Assembly: GCA_003223245.1 (NCBI GenBank)
Contig: QHYI01000120.1
Coordinates: 1 to 44,368 of the forward strand
Length of the DNA stretch: 44,368 bases
DNA from: Acidobacteriota bacterium
GTDB taxonomy: Bacteria > Acidobacteriota > Terriglobia > Acidiferrales > UBA7541
Reading direction: 5' to 3'
Both the position numbers and the translations under genes were made by a program. Positions 7,147 through 16,860 of the stretch are shown here, piece by piece (the stretch's first letter is position 1; each line of letters begins with the position of its first letter). The notes beneath the pieces were generated by a model. The model ran no database searches. It saw nothing but the letters and a program-made list of their open reading frames with translations, and was not told where the DNA came from.

Positions 7147-8958
7147 ATGAGCTACGGAACGCTTCCCTCGCGCTTTCTGAATACCGTAGACCATCTGCCG
7201 CATCCGCGCGCGCAAATGGCGCGCCGCGACGGCAAATGGCAAGCGGTTTCTTCGCGAGACTTCCTGCGCCGGGTGGCCGGAATTTCTTCCGCATTGGTGG
7301 AATTGGGCGTAAAGCCGGGCGATTGCGTTGGGCTCTTGTCGACGAACCGCCCGGAATGGCACACCGCCGATTTGGCCATCCACGGCGCGGGGGCGATTAC
7401 CGTACCGATTTATTTCAACGAATCCGCCGACCGCATGACCTACATCCTGAAGCACTGCGGCGCCAAGGTGACATTCGTGGCAGGCAAGCCGCAGCTCGAC
7501 AAGCTGCTCTCCGTGCGCGGCAATCTGCCCGAACTGGAGGATATCGTTGTCGCGGATAGTGGCGCCGACGTTCCGAGCGAATGCCTCCGCTACGAAACGC
7601 TCATCGCCGGCGGTGGCGAAAAGGATGTTGCCGCCTACCGGGAGCGCGCTTCGCAGGTCCTGCCGGGCCAGCTGGCGTCCATCATTTACACCTCCGGCAC
7701 CACCGGCGAACCCAAAGGCGTGATGCTCACGCATACGAACTTTTGCTCGAACGTCGCGGACGTGGGGAAGGTTTTTCATCTCAATCCCGCGGAAGATGTG
7801 GCGCTGTCGTTTCTGCCGCTTTCGCATGTCTACGAGCGCACCGTCGCGTACATGTACATTTTTCAAGGTTGTCCGGTCGCCTATATCGAGTCCATCGACG
7901 CGGTTCCGCAGGCGCTTTTGGAAGTGCGGCCGACGGTCCTTGCAGCGGTTCCGCGCTTTTTTGAAAAGATTTACGCGCGCCTGGTCGAGCAGGGCTCGAA
8001 AACAACGGGTTTAAAGCGCATGATCTTTGACTGGGCGATGAAAATCGCCAATCAATCCGTGCATTGGCGGTCGAGCGCCGGGCATGCCAGCCTCGCGGTA
8101 AAGCTGCAATGGGTGCTGGCAAACCAGCTGGTTTACAGGAAGGTTCGCGCACGATTGGGCGGGCGGGTGCGCATCGTGAGTTCCGGAGGAGCGCCGCTGG
8201 CCAAAGAGTTGGCGGAATTTTTCTGGGCGGTGGGCGTGCCCATCTATCAGGGCTACGGGTTGACGGAAACTTCGCCGATTGTTTCGACGAATTATCCGGT
8301 GAATCGCGTGGGGAGTTCCGGAAAACCGATTCCCAACGTGCAAGTGCGCATCGCGGAGGACGGCGAGATTCTCGTCAAAGGCCCCTGCGTCATGCAGGGT
8401 TATTACAAGAATCCCGAAGCGACGCGCGAGGCGCTCACGCCGGACGGCTGGTTCGGCACCGGCGACATCGGATTTCTGGATCGTGACGGCTACCTGTATA
8501 TTACGGATCGCAAAAAAGACTTGATCAAGACGGCCGGAGGGAAGTTTGTGGCGCCGCAGCCCATCGAGAACTCGCTCAAGACCAGCCCGTACATTCTCAA
8601 CGCCATGGTCGTTGGCGATAAGCGCAAGTTCGTTGCCGCGCTGATCGTGCCCAACCCCACTACGGTGGGCGAGCGGCTGGCCGCGGAAGGCCTGAAGTTT
8701 TCCTCCAATGCCGAAATGGCTGCGCATCCGCGCGCACACGCCTTGATCGAAGGCGAGGTCAAACGTCTTACGGCGCGCTTGGCGCAGTACGAAACTATTA
8801 AGCACTTCGCCCTGCTCCCGGATGATTTCACGTTCGACAGTGGCACGCTTACCTTTACGCTGAAACTCAAGCGCCGCGTCGTCGAAGAAAAATACCGCAA
8901 CGTCATCGAATCGCTTTACGCAGACGTGGCCGAGCCTCGCCCGATCTACCAGGAATAG
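7147..8958 (+). CDS. Long-chain fatty acid-CoA ligase (AMP-forming)
   Basis: The 603-residue enzyme activates fatty acids to acyl-CoA through an acyl-adenylate. The ATP-binding loop YTSGTTGEPKG is at 181-191, the adenylate-binding motif GYGLTETSP at 369-377, the TGD motif at 438-440, and the hinge and C-terminal lysine region DRKKDLIKTAGGK at 454-466. Length and motifs fit the bacterial long-chain group (FadD15/FAA1-like). The ATG at 7147 is chosen because the family-like sequence starts there; no clear ribosome-binding site precedes it. It stands alone, without other beta-oxidation genes nearby, so it may serve lipid synthesis or salvage. The family is certain; the chain length is inferred. 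Confidence 0.92.
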   Translation: MSYGTLPSRFLNTVDHLPHPRAQMARRDGKWQAVSSRDFLRRVAGISSALVELGVKPGDCVGLLSTNRPEWHTADLAIHGAGAITVPIYFNESADRMTYILKHCGAKVTFVAGKPQLDKLLSVRGNLPELEDIVVADSGADVPSECLRYETLIAGGGEKDVAAYRERASQVLPGQLASIIYTSGTTGEPKGVMLTHTNFCSNVADVGKVFHLNPAEDVALSFLPLSHVYERTVAYMYIFQGCPVAYIESIDAVPQALLEVRPTVLAAVPRFFEKIYARLVEQGSKTTGLKRMIFDWAMKIANQSVHWRSSAGHASLAVKLQWVLANQLVYRKVRARLGGRVRIVSSGGAPLAKELAEFFWAVGVPIYQGYGLTETSPIVSTNYPVNRVGSSGKPIPNVQVRIAEDGEILVKGPCVMQGYYKNPEATREALTPDGWFGTGDIGFLDRDGYLYITDRKKDLIKTAGGKFVAPQPIENSLKTSPYILNAMVVGDKRKFVAALIVPNPTTVGERLAAEGLKFSSNAEMAAHPRAHALIEGEVKRLTARLAQYETIKHFALLPDDFTFDSGTLTFTLKLKRRVVEEKYRNVIESLYADVAEPRPIYQE

Positions 8959-8987
8959 GTTTTCAGTTCTCAGTCGCCGGCTTTGGA

Positions 8988-9007
8988 GCGGGTGTCCGGA
9001 CATCCGC
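8988..9007. repeat. Hairpin after the acyl-CoA synthetase gene
   Basis: GCGGGTGT (8988-8995) pairs with ACATCCGC (9000-9007), with one G-U pair, around the loop CCGG, 30 bases after the stop codon. No T-run follows. It could end or protect the transcript. Confidence 0.4.
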
Positions 9008-9037
9008 GCTGAGGGGCTAGGCAGAGCCGAAAAGCAG

Positions 9038-9058
9038 ATCCCTCGCTTCGCTCGGGAT
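9038..9058. repeat. Dispersed 21-base repeat, copy A
   Basis: ATCCCTCGCTTCGCTCGGGAT belongs to a short GC-rich dispersed motif common in intergenic DNA of many bacteria. A related 21-base copy (17 of 21 positions) lies at 13265-13285. The rest of the spacer 8959-9326 has no supported gene. Confidence 0.5.
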
Positions 9059-9326
9059 GATTGGTACTTTCCTTCGCAGCGAACGCACCAAACGTTTTTT
9101 CACGGCTACCGCGCAGGGCCAACGCGGACCTGTTCTTGCGTACAGTTTGATTTTTAAAACAGCGCGTCGTAGGCTGCAAGAAGGGGGCATCCTCTCCTCG
9201 TAGACTGGAATCGAAGAAAACAACGCCTATCGCAATCCCAGGTTCCTGAAAAGTTGTCTTGCTTTGTTGGGGCAAATGCAAGTCAGCAAGCGTAAGAAGA
9301 ACGACAAATCTAGTTTGGAGGCGACT

Positions 9327-10343
9327 GTGAACGTCATTCACGGCTCGACTGGGGAAAGTCGTATCGATCGTGGGGAAAAGAGAATTCATCATGCGAGCAA
9401 CAGGGCGCAGAGCTTGGCATGTGCCGCGGGCGCAGGATTCTTGTGCCTGCTTCTTCTGGCTCTTTGCCCTTTGATGGTGGCGCAAAGCCCTGTACCTGCG
9501 CCCAGCAATCCGTCCAGTAAAGAGTCGGGAGGCTTTTCGCCCGGATGGACGCTGGGCGCGCGATTCGAAGGCACCAAGAGCAGCGACGCGGGGGTCTACG
9601 ACCTGGGGACCGCCCTGGGATACAACTTTTCAAGCCATTTTGGGGTTGACGGGGGCGTTCCGATTTACTTCGTGACGATTCCGTCTTCGGTGCAGCAAAG
9701 CAATCCAGGAGTGGTTTCCGGGAAAGGGATCGGCAGCTTCTTCACGGATCTTTTGCTGACGTATCCCAGCCCTTCGTTGAATTACGCTTCAGCGATTCAT
9801 CTCACGGCGCCCACTGGCAACACCAAGAAGGGCCTCAGCACAGGCCACGCAACGTGGAACATCAACAATCATTTCGATCACGCCTATGGCAACTGGTCGC
9901 CGTTTCTCGACGCGGGCGTGGGCAACACGATCATGGACACGCGGTTTTTCACGCGGCCATTCGCGACTTTTGGTTATAACGCGGCGTTCACCGGCGGATT
10001 GGAGTACGACCAAGGGCCGTTCAGTTTGCAGGCGGGCGCGTACGACGTGGCGCCATGGGGCAACCAGGCGGTGGTGAGCCGCGTGTTTCGCTGCGGCTCG
10101 GCTGCGGCTTGTAATTCTCCCGGGTTCACGCACAACCGTCAGGGGTTTAACAACTCCAACGTAACCACGGGTGGCGCGGATCTGGTGCGGGACAACGGCT
10201 ACGAAGCGGGCATCGACTTCAAGCCGGTTTATTACCTGGATTTCGAATTCGACTACGGCCGCAGCGTGCCGTTGCACCTGAACAACTATTCGTTCGGGAT
10301 TGGCATCAATCTGAGCTCGCTGGTGCGGCCGCACGCGCACTGA
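9327..10343 (+). CDS. Predicted outer-membrane beta-barrel protein
   Basis: The GTG at 9327 is preferred over upstream TTG/ATG codons because GGAGG lies 6 bases before it. After a basic N-terminus and a hydrophobic run (CLLLLALCPLMVAQS) comes a signal-peptide cut near VAQ. The mature protein alternates short amphipathic strands with turns, for example GWTLGARFEGT, LGTALGYNFSSHFGVDGG and FGIGINLSSLV, which is typical of a barrel with repeated aromatic residues. No enzymatic motif is visible. It may be a porin or a transporter of the phenol-degradation MetA-like type, but the substrate is unknown. It converges on the M16 peptidase gene, and a strong hairpin lies between them. Confidence 0.7.
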   Translation: MNVIHGSTGESRIDRGEKRIHHASNRAQSLACAAGAGFLCLLLLALCPLMVAQSPVPAPSNPSSKESGGFSPGWTLGARFEGTKSSDAGVYDLGTALGYNFSSHFGVDGGVPIYFVTIPSSVQQSNPGVVSGKGIGSFFTDLLLTYPSPSLNYASAIHLTAPTGNTKKGLSTGHATWNINNHFDHAYGNWSPFLDAGVGNTIMDTRFFTRPFATFGYNAAFTGGLEYDQGPFSLQAGAYDVAPWGNQAVVSRVFRCGSAAACNSPGFTHNRQGFNNSNVTTGGADLVRDNGYEAGIDFKPVYYLDFEFDYGRSVPLHLNNYSFGIGINLSSLVRPHAH

Positions 10344-10370
10344 CAGTTAACAGTAAACAGTCAGAGGAAG

Positions 10371-10409
10371 AGAAGGAAAAAGCGGGGGCACGGTCTATCG
10401 TGCCCCCGC
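10371..10409 (-). terminator. Rho-independent terminator of the M16 peptidase gene
   Basis: GCGGGGGCACG (10382-10392) pairs perfectly with CGTGCCCCCGC (10399-10409) around a 6-base loop. Read on the minus strand, the hairpin is followed by TTTTTCCTT, so it mainly terminates the minus-strand gene ending at 10466. Confidence 0.85.
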
Positions 10410-10465
10410 GGTTGCAATGAGAATTAGATTCGTTTGCCTTGGAGGCAGATTTTCTGGCCCGAGGT

Positions 10466-13222
10466 TCAGCGGCCTGACACTGCCTGGCCTTCGGGGGTAA
10501 GGAGGCGGAATTCGCCGAGATTCAGCTCCTTCACGCCCGGTTCGATTTTCGAGCGGTCGCCGACAACCACCCAGATCAAATCATCCGGATGAATCACCGT
10601 TTTCGCGGCGTCCTCCAGGTCGCCGACCTTTAGCGCGCGGACTTTGCTTGCGTAAGTTTCGTAATAATCGTCCGGCAATCCGAAGCGCACGAGGTCGAGG
10701 ATGGACTGCCCGACTTCGGCCTGCGTTTCGCGCGAGCCGGGAAGCTTGAGCGTTTCGTTCGCTTGAACTTTCGCGAGTTCCTCGGGCGTAATGGGTTGCG
10801 CGCCGAGGATGCCGCGAAACTGCTTGTTCATCTCCTCGAGCGATTCCTTGGTCTTGTCGGTCTGCACGGGAGCAAGGGCAAAGAAGGGGCGCTGGCCTCG
10901 TGCGGGCCAGAGGATGCTTCTTGCGCCATAGGACCAGTGCTTGTCTTCGCGCAAGTCCAGATTCAGCCGCGAAGCAAACATCCCGCCGAAATCATCGTTC
11001 ATCGCTTCCATGGCGATTTCCTTGGGATTGACCTGTGGCGGCGCAATGGCGCCGGCAATGATGACGGATTGCACGGCGCCGGGCTTGTCGATCAGATACA
11101 CCGCGGACCTCTGAGGAGGAGAAACCGTGCTGATATTTTTCTTCGGGACTTGCGCGGGTTTCCAGTTGGCAAACAGTTTTTCGAGTTTTGGCTTGATTTC
11201 GGCGAGCGTGGTGTCACCGACGATCACCAGCGTGGCGTTGTTCGGGTGATACCAGGTGTCGTGGAATTTGACGAGGTCCTCGCGGGTCATCTTCGAAATG
11301 CTTGGGGTGGTGCCGGAGCCGGTGAGCGGATTTCCATACGGGTGACCGGGGCCGTAGAGCAGGCGCGGAAGTACGCGCAGGGCCATCTGGATCGGCGTGT
11401 TTTCTTCGCGTTCGATGGCTGCGAGAGCCTGTTTCTGCTGCCGCTTGAAATCGCTTTCGGGAAAAGTGGGATGTAAAATCACGTCGGCAAACAAGTCGAG
11501 CGAGGGATCGAGTTTCTCCTTCAGCGCAGAAAGCTCGACAAGCGACATATCCAGATTTGAATAAGCACGGAGCTCGGCGCCGAGCAGCGCAAGTTGCTCG
11601 CTGATTTGCAGCGCGTTTTTTGTGGCCGTGCCGCCATCGAGGAGGCTGGAGGTCATGTCGGCGGTTCCGGGCAGCTCGGACTGGTCGGCGGCGTAACCGG
11701 CGTCGAAAGCCATCCAGAAATGCACGAGAGGCACTTCGTGGCGTTCGGCGAGGATGATTTTTAGGCTGTTCGAAAGCGTGGAGCGCTCGAGCTTGGGCAG
11801 CTTTAACTCTGGGGGCGTACCGGTTTCGGGCGGTTTCGAACGGTCGGCGCCTTTGGCAGCGGCTTGGTAATCCGGGAACGGCAGAACGTCCAGGATGTAC
11901 ACGCCATCAGAGAGCCAGCGATTCGCGGCGGCTTTCAAATCTTCAACGGTGGCATCCTGAACGCGTTTCAGCGAAATCTTGTAGGCGGCTGGGTCGCCGA
12001 GGAACACCTGATTGCGGGCGAGTTGGTCGGACTTTCCACCGAAGCCGCCGATGCGTTCGATGCCGCGGACGAAGTTGGCCATGTAATCGGTCTTAACTCG
12101 CTGCAATTCTTCGGCGGTGGGCCCGTCTTTCAAAAAGCGCGCCAACTCTTCATCCACCTCCTTTTCTACTGGGTCGAGACTCTGTCCCGGGCGCGCGGTC
12201 GCTTGAATGTAGAACTGTCCGCCGATTTCTCGTAGATCGACAAAAGCATTGACGCTCGTGGCGATTTGGTCGTCGTAGACGAGGCGCTTGTAGAAGCGCG
12301 AAGTTTTTCCCGTGCTGAGGACATCGCTGACCAAATCCAGGTAGTCCGCGTCAGCGCTTCCGTACTGGGGGATGTTCCAGATTTTGTAGATGCGCGCTTG
12401 AGGGACACGGTCCTGAACGATTTGCCGATGCGAGCCGGTCATCCTGGCGATCCAAACTTCCTGGTGAGCGACTGGCGGACCAGGAGGAGTGTCGCCAAAA
12501 TATTTTTCGACTTTTTCCTTCGCGGTGTTGGTTTCAATGTCGCCGGCGAGCACCAGAGTGACGTTGGAGGGGCCGTAGTAAGTCTTGAACCACTCCTGCA
12601 CGTCTTTCATGGACGCGGCGTCGAGGTCAGCCATGTCACCGATGGTGGTCCAGGAATAAGGATGGCCGGCGGGATAGGTATTGTGCGCGATGAGCTCGCG
12701 GGTGACGCCATAGGGCTGGTTTTCGCCTTGGCGTTTTTCGTTTTGCACCACGCCGCGCTGCAAATCAAGTGTCTTCTGGTCTAGCGCTCCGAGCAAGTGG
12801 CCCATGCGATCGGATTCCATCCAGAGCGTGTAGTCGAGAGCGTTCCTGGGCACGTCCTCAAAATAATTCGTGCGGTCGGCGTTGGTGGTGCCGTTGAGGT
12901 CGGTTGCGCCGATTTTCTCCATCGCGTCGATGTACCGACCGGGAGCATGCTCGCTGCCGCCGAACATCAAGTGTTCGAAAAGATGCGCGAAACCCGTTTT
13001 GCCGGGCTTCTCGTTTTTCGAGCCGACGTGATACCAGACGTTTACGGCGACGATCGGTGCTTTGTGATCTTCGTGGACGATCACTGTGAGGCCGTTTTTG
13101 AGGATGAATTTTTGGAAGGGGATGTCAATGTCGGCGGCAGTCTGCGCCAGCAGACGGAACGTGAAAATGCCGCATGCGGCGAGCGACAGAACGAGAACTA
13201 GCACGGCTACTCTCGACTTCAT
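10466..13222 (-). CDS. M16 family zinc peptidase, two-unit, secreted
   Basis: The start at 13222 has GGAGG 7 bases upstream. The 918-residue product begins with a signal peptide (MKSRVAVLVLVLSLAACG). The first M16 unit carries the inverted zinc motif HLFEH at 80-84 and the third ligand Glu at about 162 in VVQNEKRQ. The second half, from about 475 on, repeats the fold without the HxxEH motif (the equivalent place reads DAGYAADQSELPGTADM), so it is a non-catalytic partner, as in pitrilysin-type peptidases. It probably acts in the periplasm on peptides. It is monocistronic, with its own terminator, and lies convergent to the outer-membrane protein. The family call is secure; the substrate is unknown. 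Confidence 0.93.
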   Translation of the reverse strand: MKSRVAVLVLVLSLAACGIFTFRLLAQTAADIDIPFQKFILKNGLTVIVHEDHKAPIVAVNVWYHVGSKNEKPGKTGFAHLFEHLMFGGSEHAPGRYIDAMEKIGATDLNGTTNADRTNYFEDVPRNALDYTLWMESDRMGHLLGALDQKTLDLQRGVVQNEKRQGENQPYGVTRELIAHNTYPAGHPYSWTTIGDMADLDAASMKDVQEWFKTYYGPSNVTLVLAGDIETNTAKEKVEKYFGDTPPGPPVAHQEVWIARMTGSHRQIVQDRVPQARIYKIWNIPQYGSADADYLDLVSDVLSTGKTSRFYKRLVYDDQIATSVNAFVDLREIGGQFYIQATARPGQSLDPVEKEVDEELARFLKDGPTAEELQRVKTDYMANFVRGIERIGGFGGKSDQLARNQVFLGDPAAYKISLKRVQDATVEDLKAAANRWLSDGVYILDVLPFPDYQAAAKGADRSKPPETGTPPELKLPKLERSTLSNSLKIILAERHEVPLVHFWMAFDAGYAADQSELPGTADMTSSLLDGGTATKNALQISEQLALLGAELRAYSNLDMSLVELSALKEKLDPSLDLFADVILHPTFPESDFKRQQKQALAAIEREENTPIQMALRVLPRLLYGPGHPYGNPLTGSGTTPSISKMTREDLVKFHDTWYHPNNATLVIVGDTTLAEIKPKLEKLFANWKPAQVPKKNISTVSPPQRSAVYLIDKPGAVQSVIIAGAIAPPQVNPKEIAMEAMNDDFGGMFASRLNLDLREDKHWSYGARSILWPARGQRPFFALAPVQTDKTKESLEEMNKQFRGILGAQPITPEELAKVQANETLKLPGSRETQAEVGQSILDLVRFGLPDDYYETYASKVRALKVGDLEDAAKTVIHPDDLIWVVVGDRSKIEPGVKELNLGEFRLLTPEGQAVSGR

Positions 13223-13264
13223 CCGTGAACCTCCGATAAGAATTGCGACAAGCGCCGAAAGCAC

Positions 13265-13285
13265 ATCCCTCGCGCTGCTTGGGAT
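13265..13285. repeat. Dispersed 21-base repeat, copy B
   Basis: ATCCCTCGCGCTGCTTGGGAT matches the motif at 9038-9058 at 17 of 21 positions. It lies about 43 bases upstream of the M16 peptidase start. Confidence 0.45.
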
Positions 13286-13483
13286 GGCCTGGGGAAAGCG
13301 TGTCGTGCAAGCTCCCCAAAGTCCTGCGAAAGAAGATCGCTAAAGAAGACACCACACGTCTGATATAAGCGATGACCCCCACGGAAAGTTCCAGCGGGAA
13401 TTGCAGTTTTACCCTGGCATGAACGACTTCTATCTGTGATCTTCCGATTGCGAGTCTACACCTCAGCGGCAGAATTGAAAAAA

Positions 13484-13612
13484 CATTTCTGGGGCTAATC
13501 CCTGACCGTTGAGATGACAGGGCTCAGCGCAACCAAGACACACGCTGCGCTAGGGGAAATGCCGCGGGCTGATTTGTTCCGGCGCGTCACAAGGTCTAAA
13601 ATCCCCTTGAGG
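13484..13612 (+). promoter_or_regulatory. Structured leader upstream of thiG
   Basis: CATTTC (13484-13489) pairs with GAAATG (13556-13561) and encloses two further stems: CCCTG/CAGGG (13500-13504 with 13518-13522) and AGCGCA/TGCGCT (13526-13531 with 13546-13551). AGGGGA (13552-13557) can instead pair with TCCCCT (13602-13607), which abuts the GAGG ribosome-binding site of thiG. This is the layout of a switch. It recalls a THI box (GGGG after the first strand, TTGAGA, GCGCTAGGGGAA before the last strand), but the ACCTGA element is not matched. Confidence 0.4.
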
Positions 13613-13618
13613 TTACTT

Positions 13619-14395
13619 ATGCAAGACAATTTGGTGATTGCGGGGCGGGCGTTTCACTCGCGGCTCATCGTCGGAACCGGCAAGTACCGGAGCTTTCAGG
13701 AAATGGCGCGGGCGCATGCGGCTTCGGGCGCGGAGATGGCGACGGTGGCGGTTCGGCGCGTGAATTTGACGGACAAGTCGAAGGAATCGCTGCTCGATTA
13801 TATCGACCGCGAGAAGATTTTCATTTTGCCGAACACGGCCGGGTGCTATACGGCGGACGAGGCGATTCGCACGGCGCGCCTGGCGCGCGAAGTGGGGTTA
13901 TCGAACTGGATCAAGCTCGAAGTCATTGGCGACCAGCAAACGCTTTTCCCGGACACCGAGCAGCTTATTGAAGCGACACGCGTGCTGGTCAAAGAAGGTT
14001 TCGTCGTGCTGCCTTACACAAACGACGACCTCATCGCGGCGAGGAAACTGATCGACGCGGGCGCTGCTGCCGTTATGCCACTGGGCGCGCCGATTGGAAG
14101 CGGGCTGGGGGTGCAGAACCCTGCGAATCTACGCATTTTGCGCGAACGCATCACGGAAGCGCCGATGATCGTCGATGCTGGAGTTGGTACGGCTTCCGAC
14201 GCCGCGATCGCTATGGAACTCGGTGCCGATGGCGTCCTGATGAATACCGCGATTGCCGAAGCAGAAGATGCGGTTCTGATGGCGGAAGCGATGCGCGACG
14301 CGGTCATCGCTGGGCGTAAGTCCTATCTCGCGGGGCGCATGCCGAAGCGGCTGTACGCGTCGGCATCGAGTCCCATGAGCGGTGTCGTGCGCTAA
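13619..14395 (+). CDS. thiG: Thiazole synthase
   Basis: ThiG condenses deoxyxylulose phosphate, dehydroglycine and ThiS-thiocarboxylate into the thiazole ring of thiamine. The ATG at 13619 has GAGG 6 bases upstream and gives 258 residues, the usual length. The sequence begins [19 protein letters not shown]. The lysine that forms the imine with the sugar is K99 in [10 protein letters not shown], and the phosphate-binding [20 protein letters not shown] segment is close to the end. No thiS, thiH, thiO or thiF gene is seen next to it, so its partners must be elsewhere. An upstream structured leader may control it. Confidence 0.95.
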   Translation: MQDNLVIAGRAFHSRLIVGTGKYRSFQEMARAHAASGAEMATVAVRRVNLTDKSKESLLDYIDREKIFILPNTAGCYTADEAIRTARLAREVGLSNWIKLEVIGDQQTLFPDTEQLIEATRVLVKEGFVVLPYTNDDLIAARKLIDAGAAAVMPLGAPIGSGLGVQNPANLRILRERITEAPMIVDAGVGTASDAAIAMELGADGVLMNTAIAEAEDAVLMAEAMRDAVIAGRKSYLAGRMPKRLYASASSPMSGVVR

Positions 14396-14781
14396 ACAAT
14401 TTAACCCTGCTTCTGACGTATCGTTCGGCGGATATCGTGAGATGAGGGTCGTCAAAATGGACCACGAAAAGGTCTTGTGCAATCACAGGGTCAAAGTCCT
14501 AGCCGAATTAGCTCCCAGCTTTGAGGCCTTGGTCCAGAGCACGATCAACCTTGCCAATCGCGCGTAATTTCCTACCACGAGTCCGGCTGTTTCCCGGAGC
14601 CGCCGCGGGCGCAACGGACCTGAACGAAAGGGCTAGGGGGTTTACCTTAATTACACATACGATACCGGGATGGTATACACCTGATGTCCCATCTCCGTCA
14701 TTTGACACTAACTAGAGGGGACGAATTCGCGGGCTTGGCGCGCTTAGAACCTTGTCCCCGGGGTCGAGCTCTCGGACGCTT
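14396..14781. other. Spacer between thiG and the GGDEF gene
   Basis: No gene is supported in these 386 bases. A small inverted repeat ATACC-gggat-GGTAT lies near 14660-14675. Short open frames here have no recognisable content. Confidence 0.5.
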
Positions 14782-16191
14782 ATGGAAAGAAAGTCCAGCG
14801 TGTGGCGTTCGGATTTGCTGAAACCACTGCTCGTCGGCCTGGCCGCCGGCACCACGTACGTCTTGGCCGCGAAGCTAAGTCTCCGTCTGGCCACGGTGCA
14901 TCCAAGCGCAAGTCCCTTCTGGCCGCCAACCGGGATTGCCATCGTCACGCTGCTCCTGTTGGGTGTCCGGTTTTGGCCGGCAATTTTTGCGGCGGCGTTT
15001 CTCGTCAACTTGACGACGGCAGGCTCAGCGCTCACATCCTTGGGCATCGCAGCGGGGAACTGTCTGGAAGCCGTCACCGCTTGCTATTTGGCCTCGCGCT
15101 TTGCCAATGGCAAAGACGCTTTTGATCGAACGCGGGACATTCTTCGCTTTGCTCTTTTTGCAGGAATCTTGAGCACGGCGATTGCCGCGACCTTTGGCGT
15201 GACCGGCCTGGCCCTGGGCGGCTTTGCGGCGTGGCATCAATACGGCGTTATCTGGCGGACCTGGTGGCTGGGAGATGCCGCAGGAGCGCTGGTGTTCGCG
15301 CCGTTCCTGCTCCTGTGGAGCGCTCATCCAATCCCGCGCTGGTCGAAACGCCAGTTCCTGGAAGCGGCGGTGCTACTGATTTCGACGCTGCTTATTTCCG
15401 GAATTGTCTTCGGCCCCCTGCTTCACTCGGAAGTGCGGAACGATCCGTGGACCTTCCTTTGCACACCATTTCTCATCTGGGCGGCATTTCGCTTTGGGCC
15501 GCGCGAAGCTTCCGCGATTATTTGCCTGGTGGGCGCGATTGCGGTTGTGGGGACCATTCATGGGTACGGGCCCTTTGCGCGCCAGTCAGCGAATGATTCG
15601 CTGCTCCTCTTGCAATCCTTCCTCTCCATCTTGGCGCTGACGACGCTGGTCTTTGCGGCAGAAGTTTCCGAACGGCGAAGGCAGGAAGAGCAAGCGCGAC
15701 TGCTCGCTGTGCGCGACCCCCTGACGGGGCTGGCGAACTATCGATTGTTGGTCGACCGCGTGGACGAAGAGATCAAGCGTTACGGGCGCACGGGCAAGCC
15801 CTTTTCGGTGCTGCTGCTCGATTTGGACGGCCTGAAAAAAATCAATGACCAGTACGGGCACCTGGTGGGCAGTTTGGCGATTTGCCGAGTAGCTGAGGTT
15901 TTGCATTTGAGCTGCCGCGAGACCGACACAGCGGCGCGGTACGGCGGGGATGAATTTGCGCTGGTGCTGACGGAGACCACGGCGGAAGCGGCCACGGTGG
16001 TGGCCAAGCGCGTAGCTCAGCGATTGTCGCGGGACGCTGAAGAGCCGCGGCTCTCAATTAGCATCGGTGTCGCCGAATTTCCCCGGGACGGCTCTACTAT
16101 TGAGCACCTGCTCAGCGCTGCCGACTACTCTCTTTATGACGACAAACGGCCACGCCACAAATCTTCGTCGGCATCCGGGGTGGAGAAGTAA
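14782..16191 (+). CDS. MASE1-GGDEF membrane diguanylate cyclase
   Basis: The 469-residue protein has an N-terminal membrane sensor of the MASE1 type (about residues 10-300) with many helices and the characteristic SPFWPPTGIAIVTLLLLG segment. After a short coiled linker comes a GGDEF domain: DPLTGLANYR near 312, LLDLDGLKKINDQYGH near 345, and the catalytic GGDEF at 388-392. RETD at 379-382 stands exactly five residues before GGDEF, the standard product-inhibition site. All catalytic residues are present, so it should make cyclic di-GMP. The first ATG in a plausible place is used; TTG at 14752 is an alternative. The signal sensed by MASE1 is unknown. Confidence 0.9.
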   Translation: MERKSSVWRSDLLKPLLVGLAAGTTYVLAAKLSLRLATVHPSASPFWPPTGIAIVTLLLLGVRFWPAIFAAAFLVNLTTAGSALTSLGIAAGNCLEAVTACYLASRFANGKDAFDRTRDILRFALFAGILSTAIAATFGVTGLALGGFAAWHQYGVIWRTWWLGDAAGALVFAPFLLLWSAHPIPRWSKRQFLEAAVLLISTLLISGIVFGPLLHSEVRNDPWTFLCTPFLIWAAFRFGPREASAIICLVGAIAVVGTIHGYGPFARQSANDSLLLLQSFLSILALTTLVFAAEVSERRRQEEQARLLAVRDPLTGLANYRLLVDRVDEEIKRYGRTGKPFSVLLLDLDGLKKINDQYGHLVGSLAICRVAEVLHLSCRETDTAARYGGDEFALVLTETTAEAATVVAKRVAQRLSRDAEEPRLSISIGVAEFPRDGSTIEHLLSAADYSLYDDKRPRHKSSSASGVEK

Positions 16192-16228
16192 GTAACCCAC
16201 ACGACAACTCAGTTCAAGCAAATTGTGC

Positions 16229-16759
16229 CTAGCGGCCTGCGGCTTTGCGAGCCTGCGCGTCGTCGTAACTCTCGCCGTAGATGGAAGGAACCTTCGCGCC
16301 CATGCAGCGCAAGTAGGAAGAGAGCTGGCCGCGATGGTGAATCGTATGGACCATGCCGAGCAGAGCAAAGGAAACGGCAGGGCGCTGGAAGAGGCCTCGA
16401 AAATCGACCATTTTGACGAGTTGATCGCCGCTGAGCTTTGTCAGCGCTTCGAAATTCTTCTTAAAGCGCTGCTCGTACCAGGAGGCGACTTCCTGCGGCG
16501 TCTTCACCGCATCAGGCAGGGCAGCGGCGTTCGCATCAAAAACGCCGTTGATCACCGTTTCCAGAAAGCGGTTCTCTGCCACGGCGATGTGCCGGACAAG
16601 TTCGATGGCGCTTTTGGATACGGGGTCAGGACGGTGCTCACATTTGTCCGCCGGGACCGCGTCGAGTACCTTCTTGGTGATGCGGCTTTCGTTTTTCAGC
16701 GAGCCAAGATAAACCTCCTGCATCAGGAACACTGCTTGCTCCGCTGTCATTGCGCTCAT
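16229..16759 (-). CDS. DinB-like four-helix protein
   Basis: The 176-residue protein is a helical bundle of the DinB/YfiT superfamily, whose members are metal-dependent thiol transferases or hydrolases of mostly unknown substrate. Candidate metal ligands are His in ELVRHIAVAENRF and the His pair in MVHTIHHRGQLSSYLR, in the usual order and spacing. GGAGG lies about 8 bases before the ATG. It is the last of three minus-strand genes (CPBP protease, small protein, DinB-like) and may be co-transcribed with them. The reaction is not known; a bacillithiol- or mycothiol-like link is family knowledge and not visible here. Confidence 0.85.
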   Translation of the reverse strand: MSAMTAEQAVFLMQEVYLGSLKNESRITKKVLDAVPADKCEHRPDPVSKSAIELVRHIAVAENRFLETVINGVFDANAAALPDAVKTPQEVASWYEQRFKKNFEALTKLSGDQLVKMVDFRGLFQRPAVSFALLGMVHTIHHRGQLSSYLRCMGAKVPSIYGESYDDAQARKAAGR

Positions 16760-16860
16760 TTGCTAACCTCCTTCGCTCTCGCTTGTTTGTGAGATTCCAA
16801 GAGTTTTTGGGACTAGGTTCCTTGCCGTCTTTGATGCGTCAGCCTTATTTCGGTTTCATT

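Noticed and set aside
8970-9485. A 171-codon minus-strand frame
   Set aside because: It runs through a dispersed repeat and the start of the outer-membrane protein gene, is basic and low in recognisable content, and has no start signal.
14702-14730. Promoter TTGACA upstream of the GGDEF gene
   Set aside because: No -10 box occurs at 16-18 bases from it.
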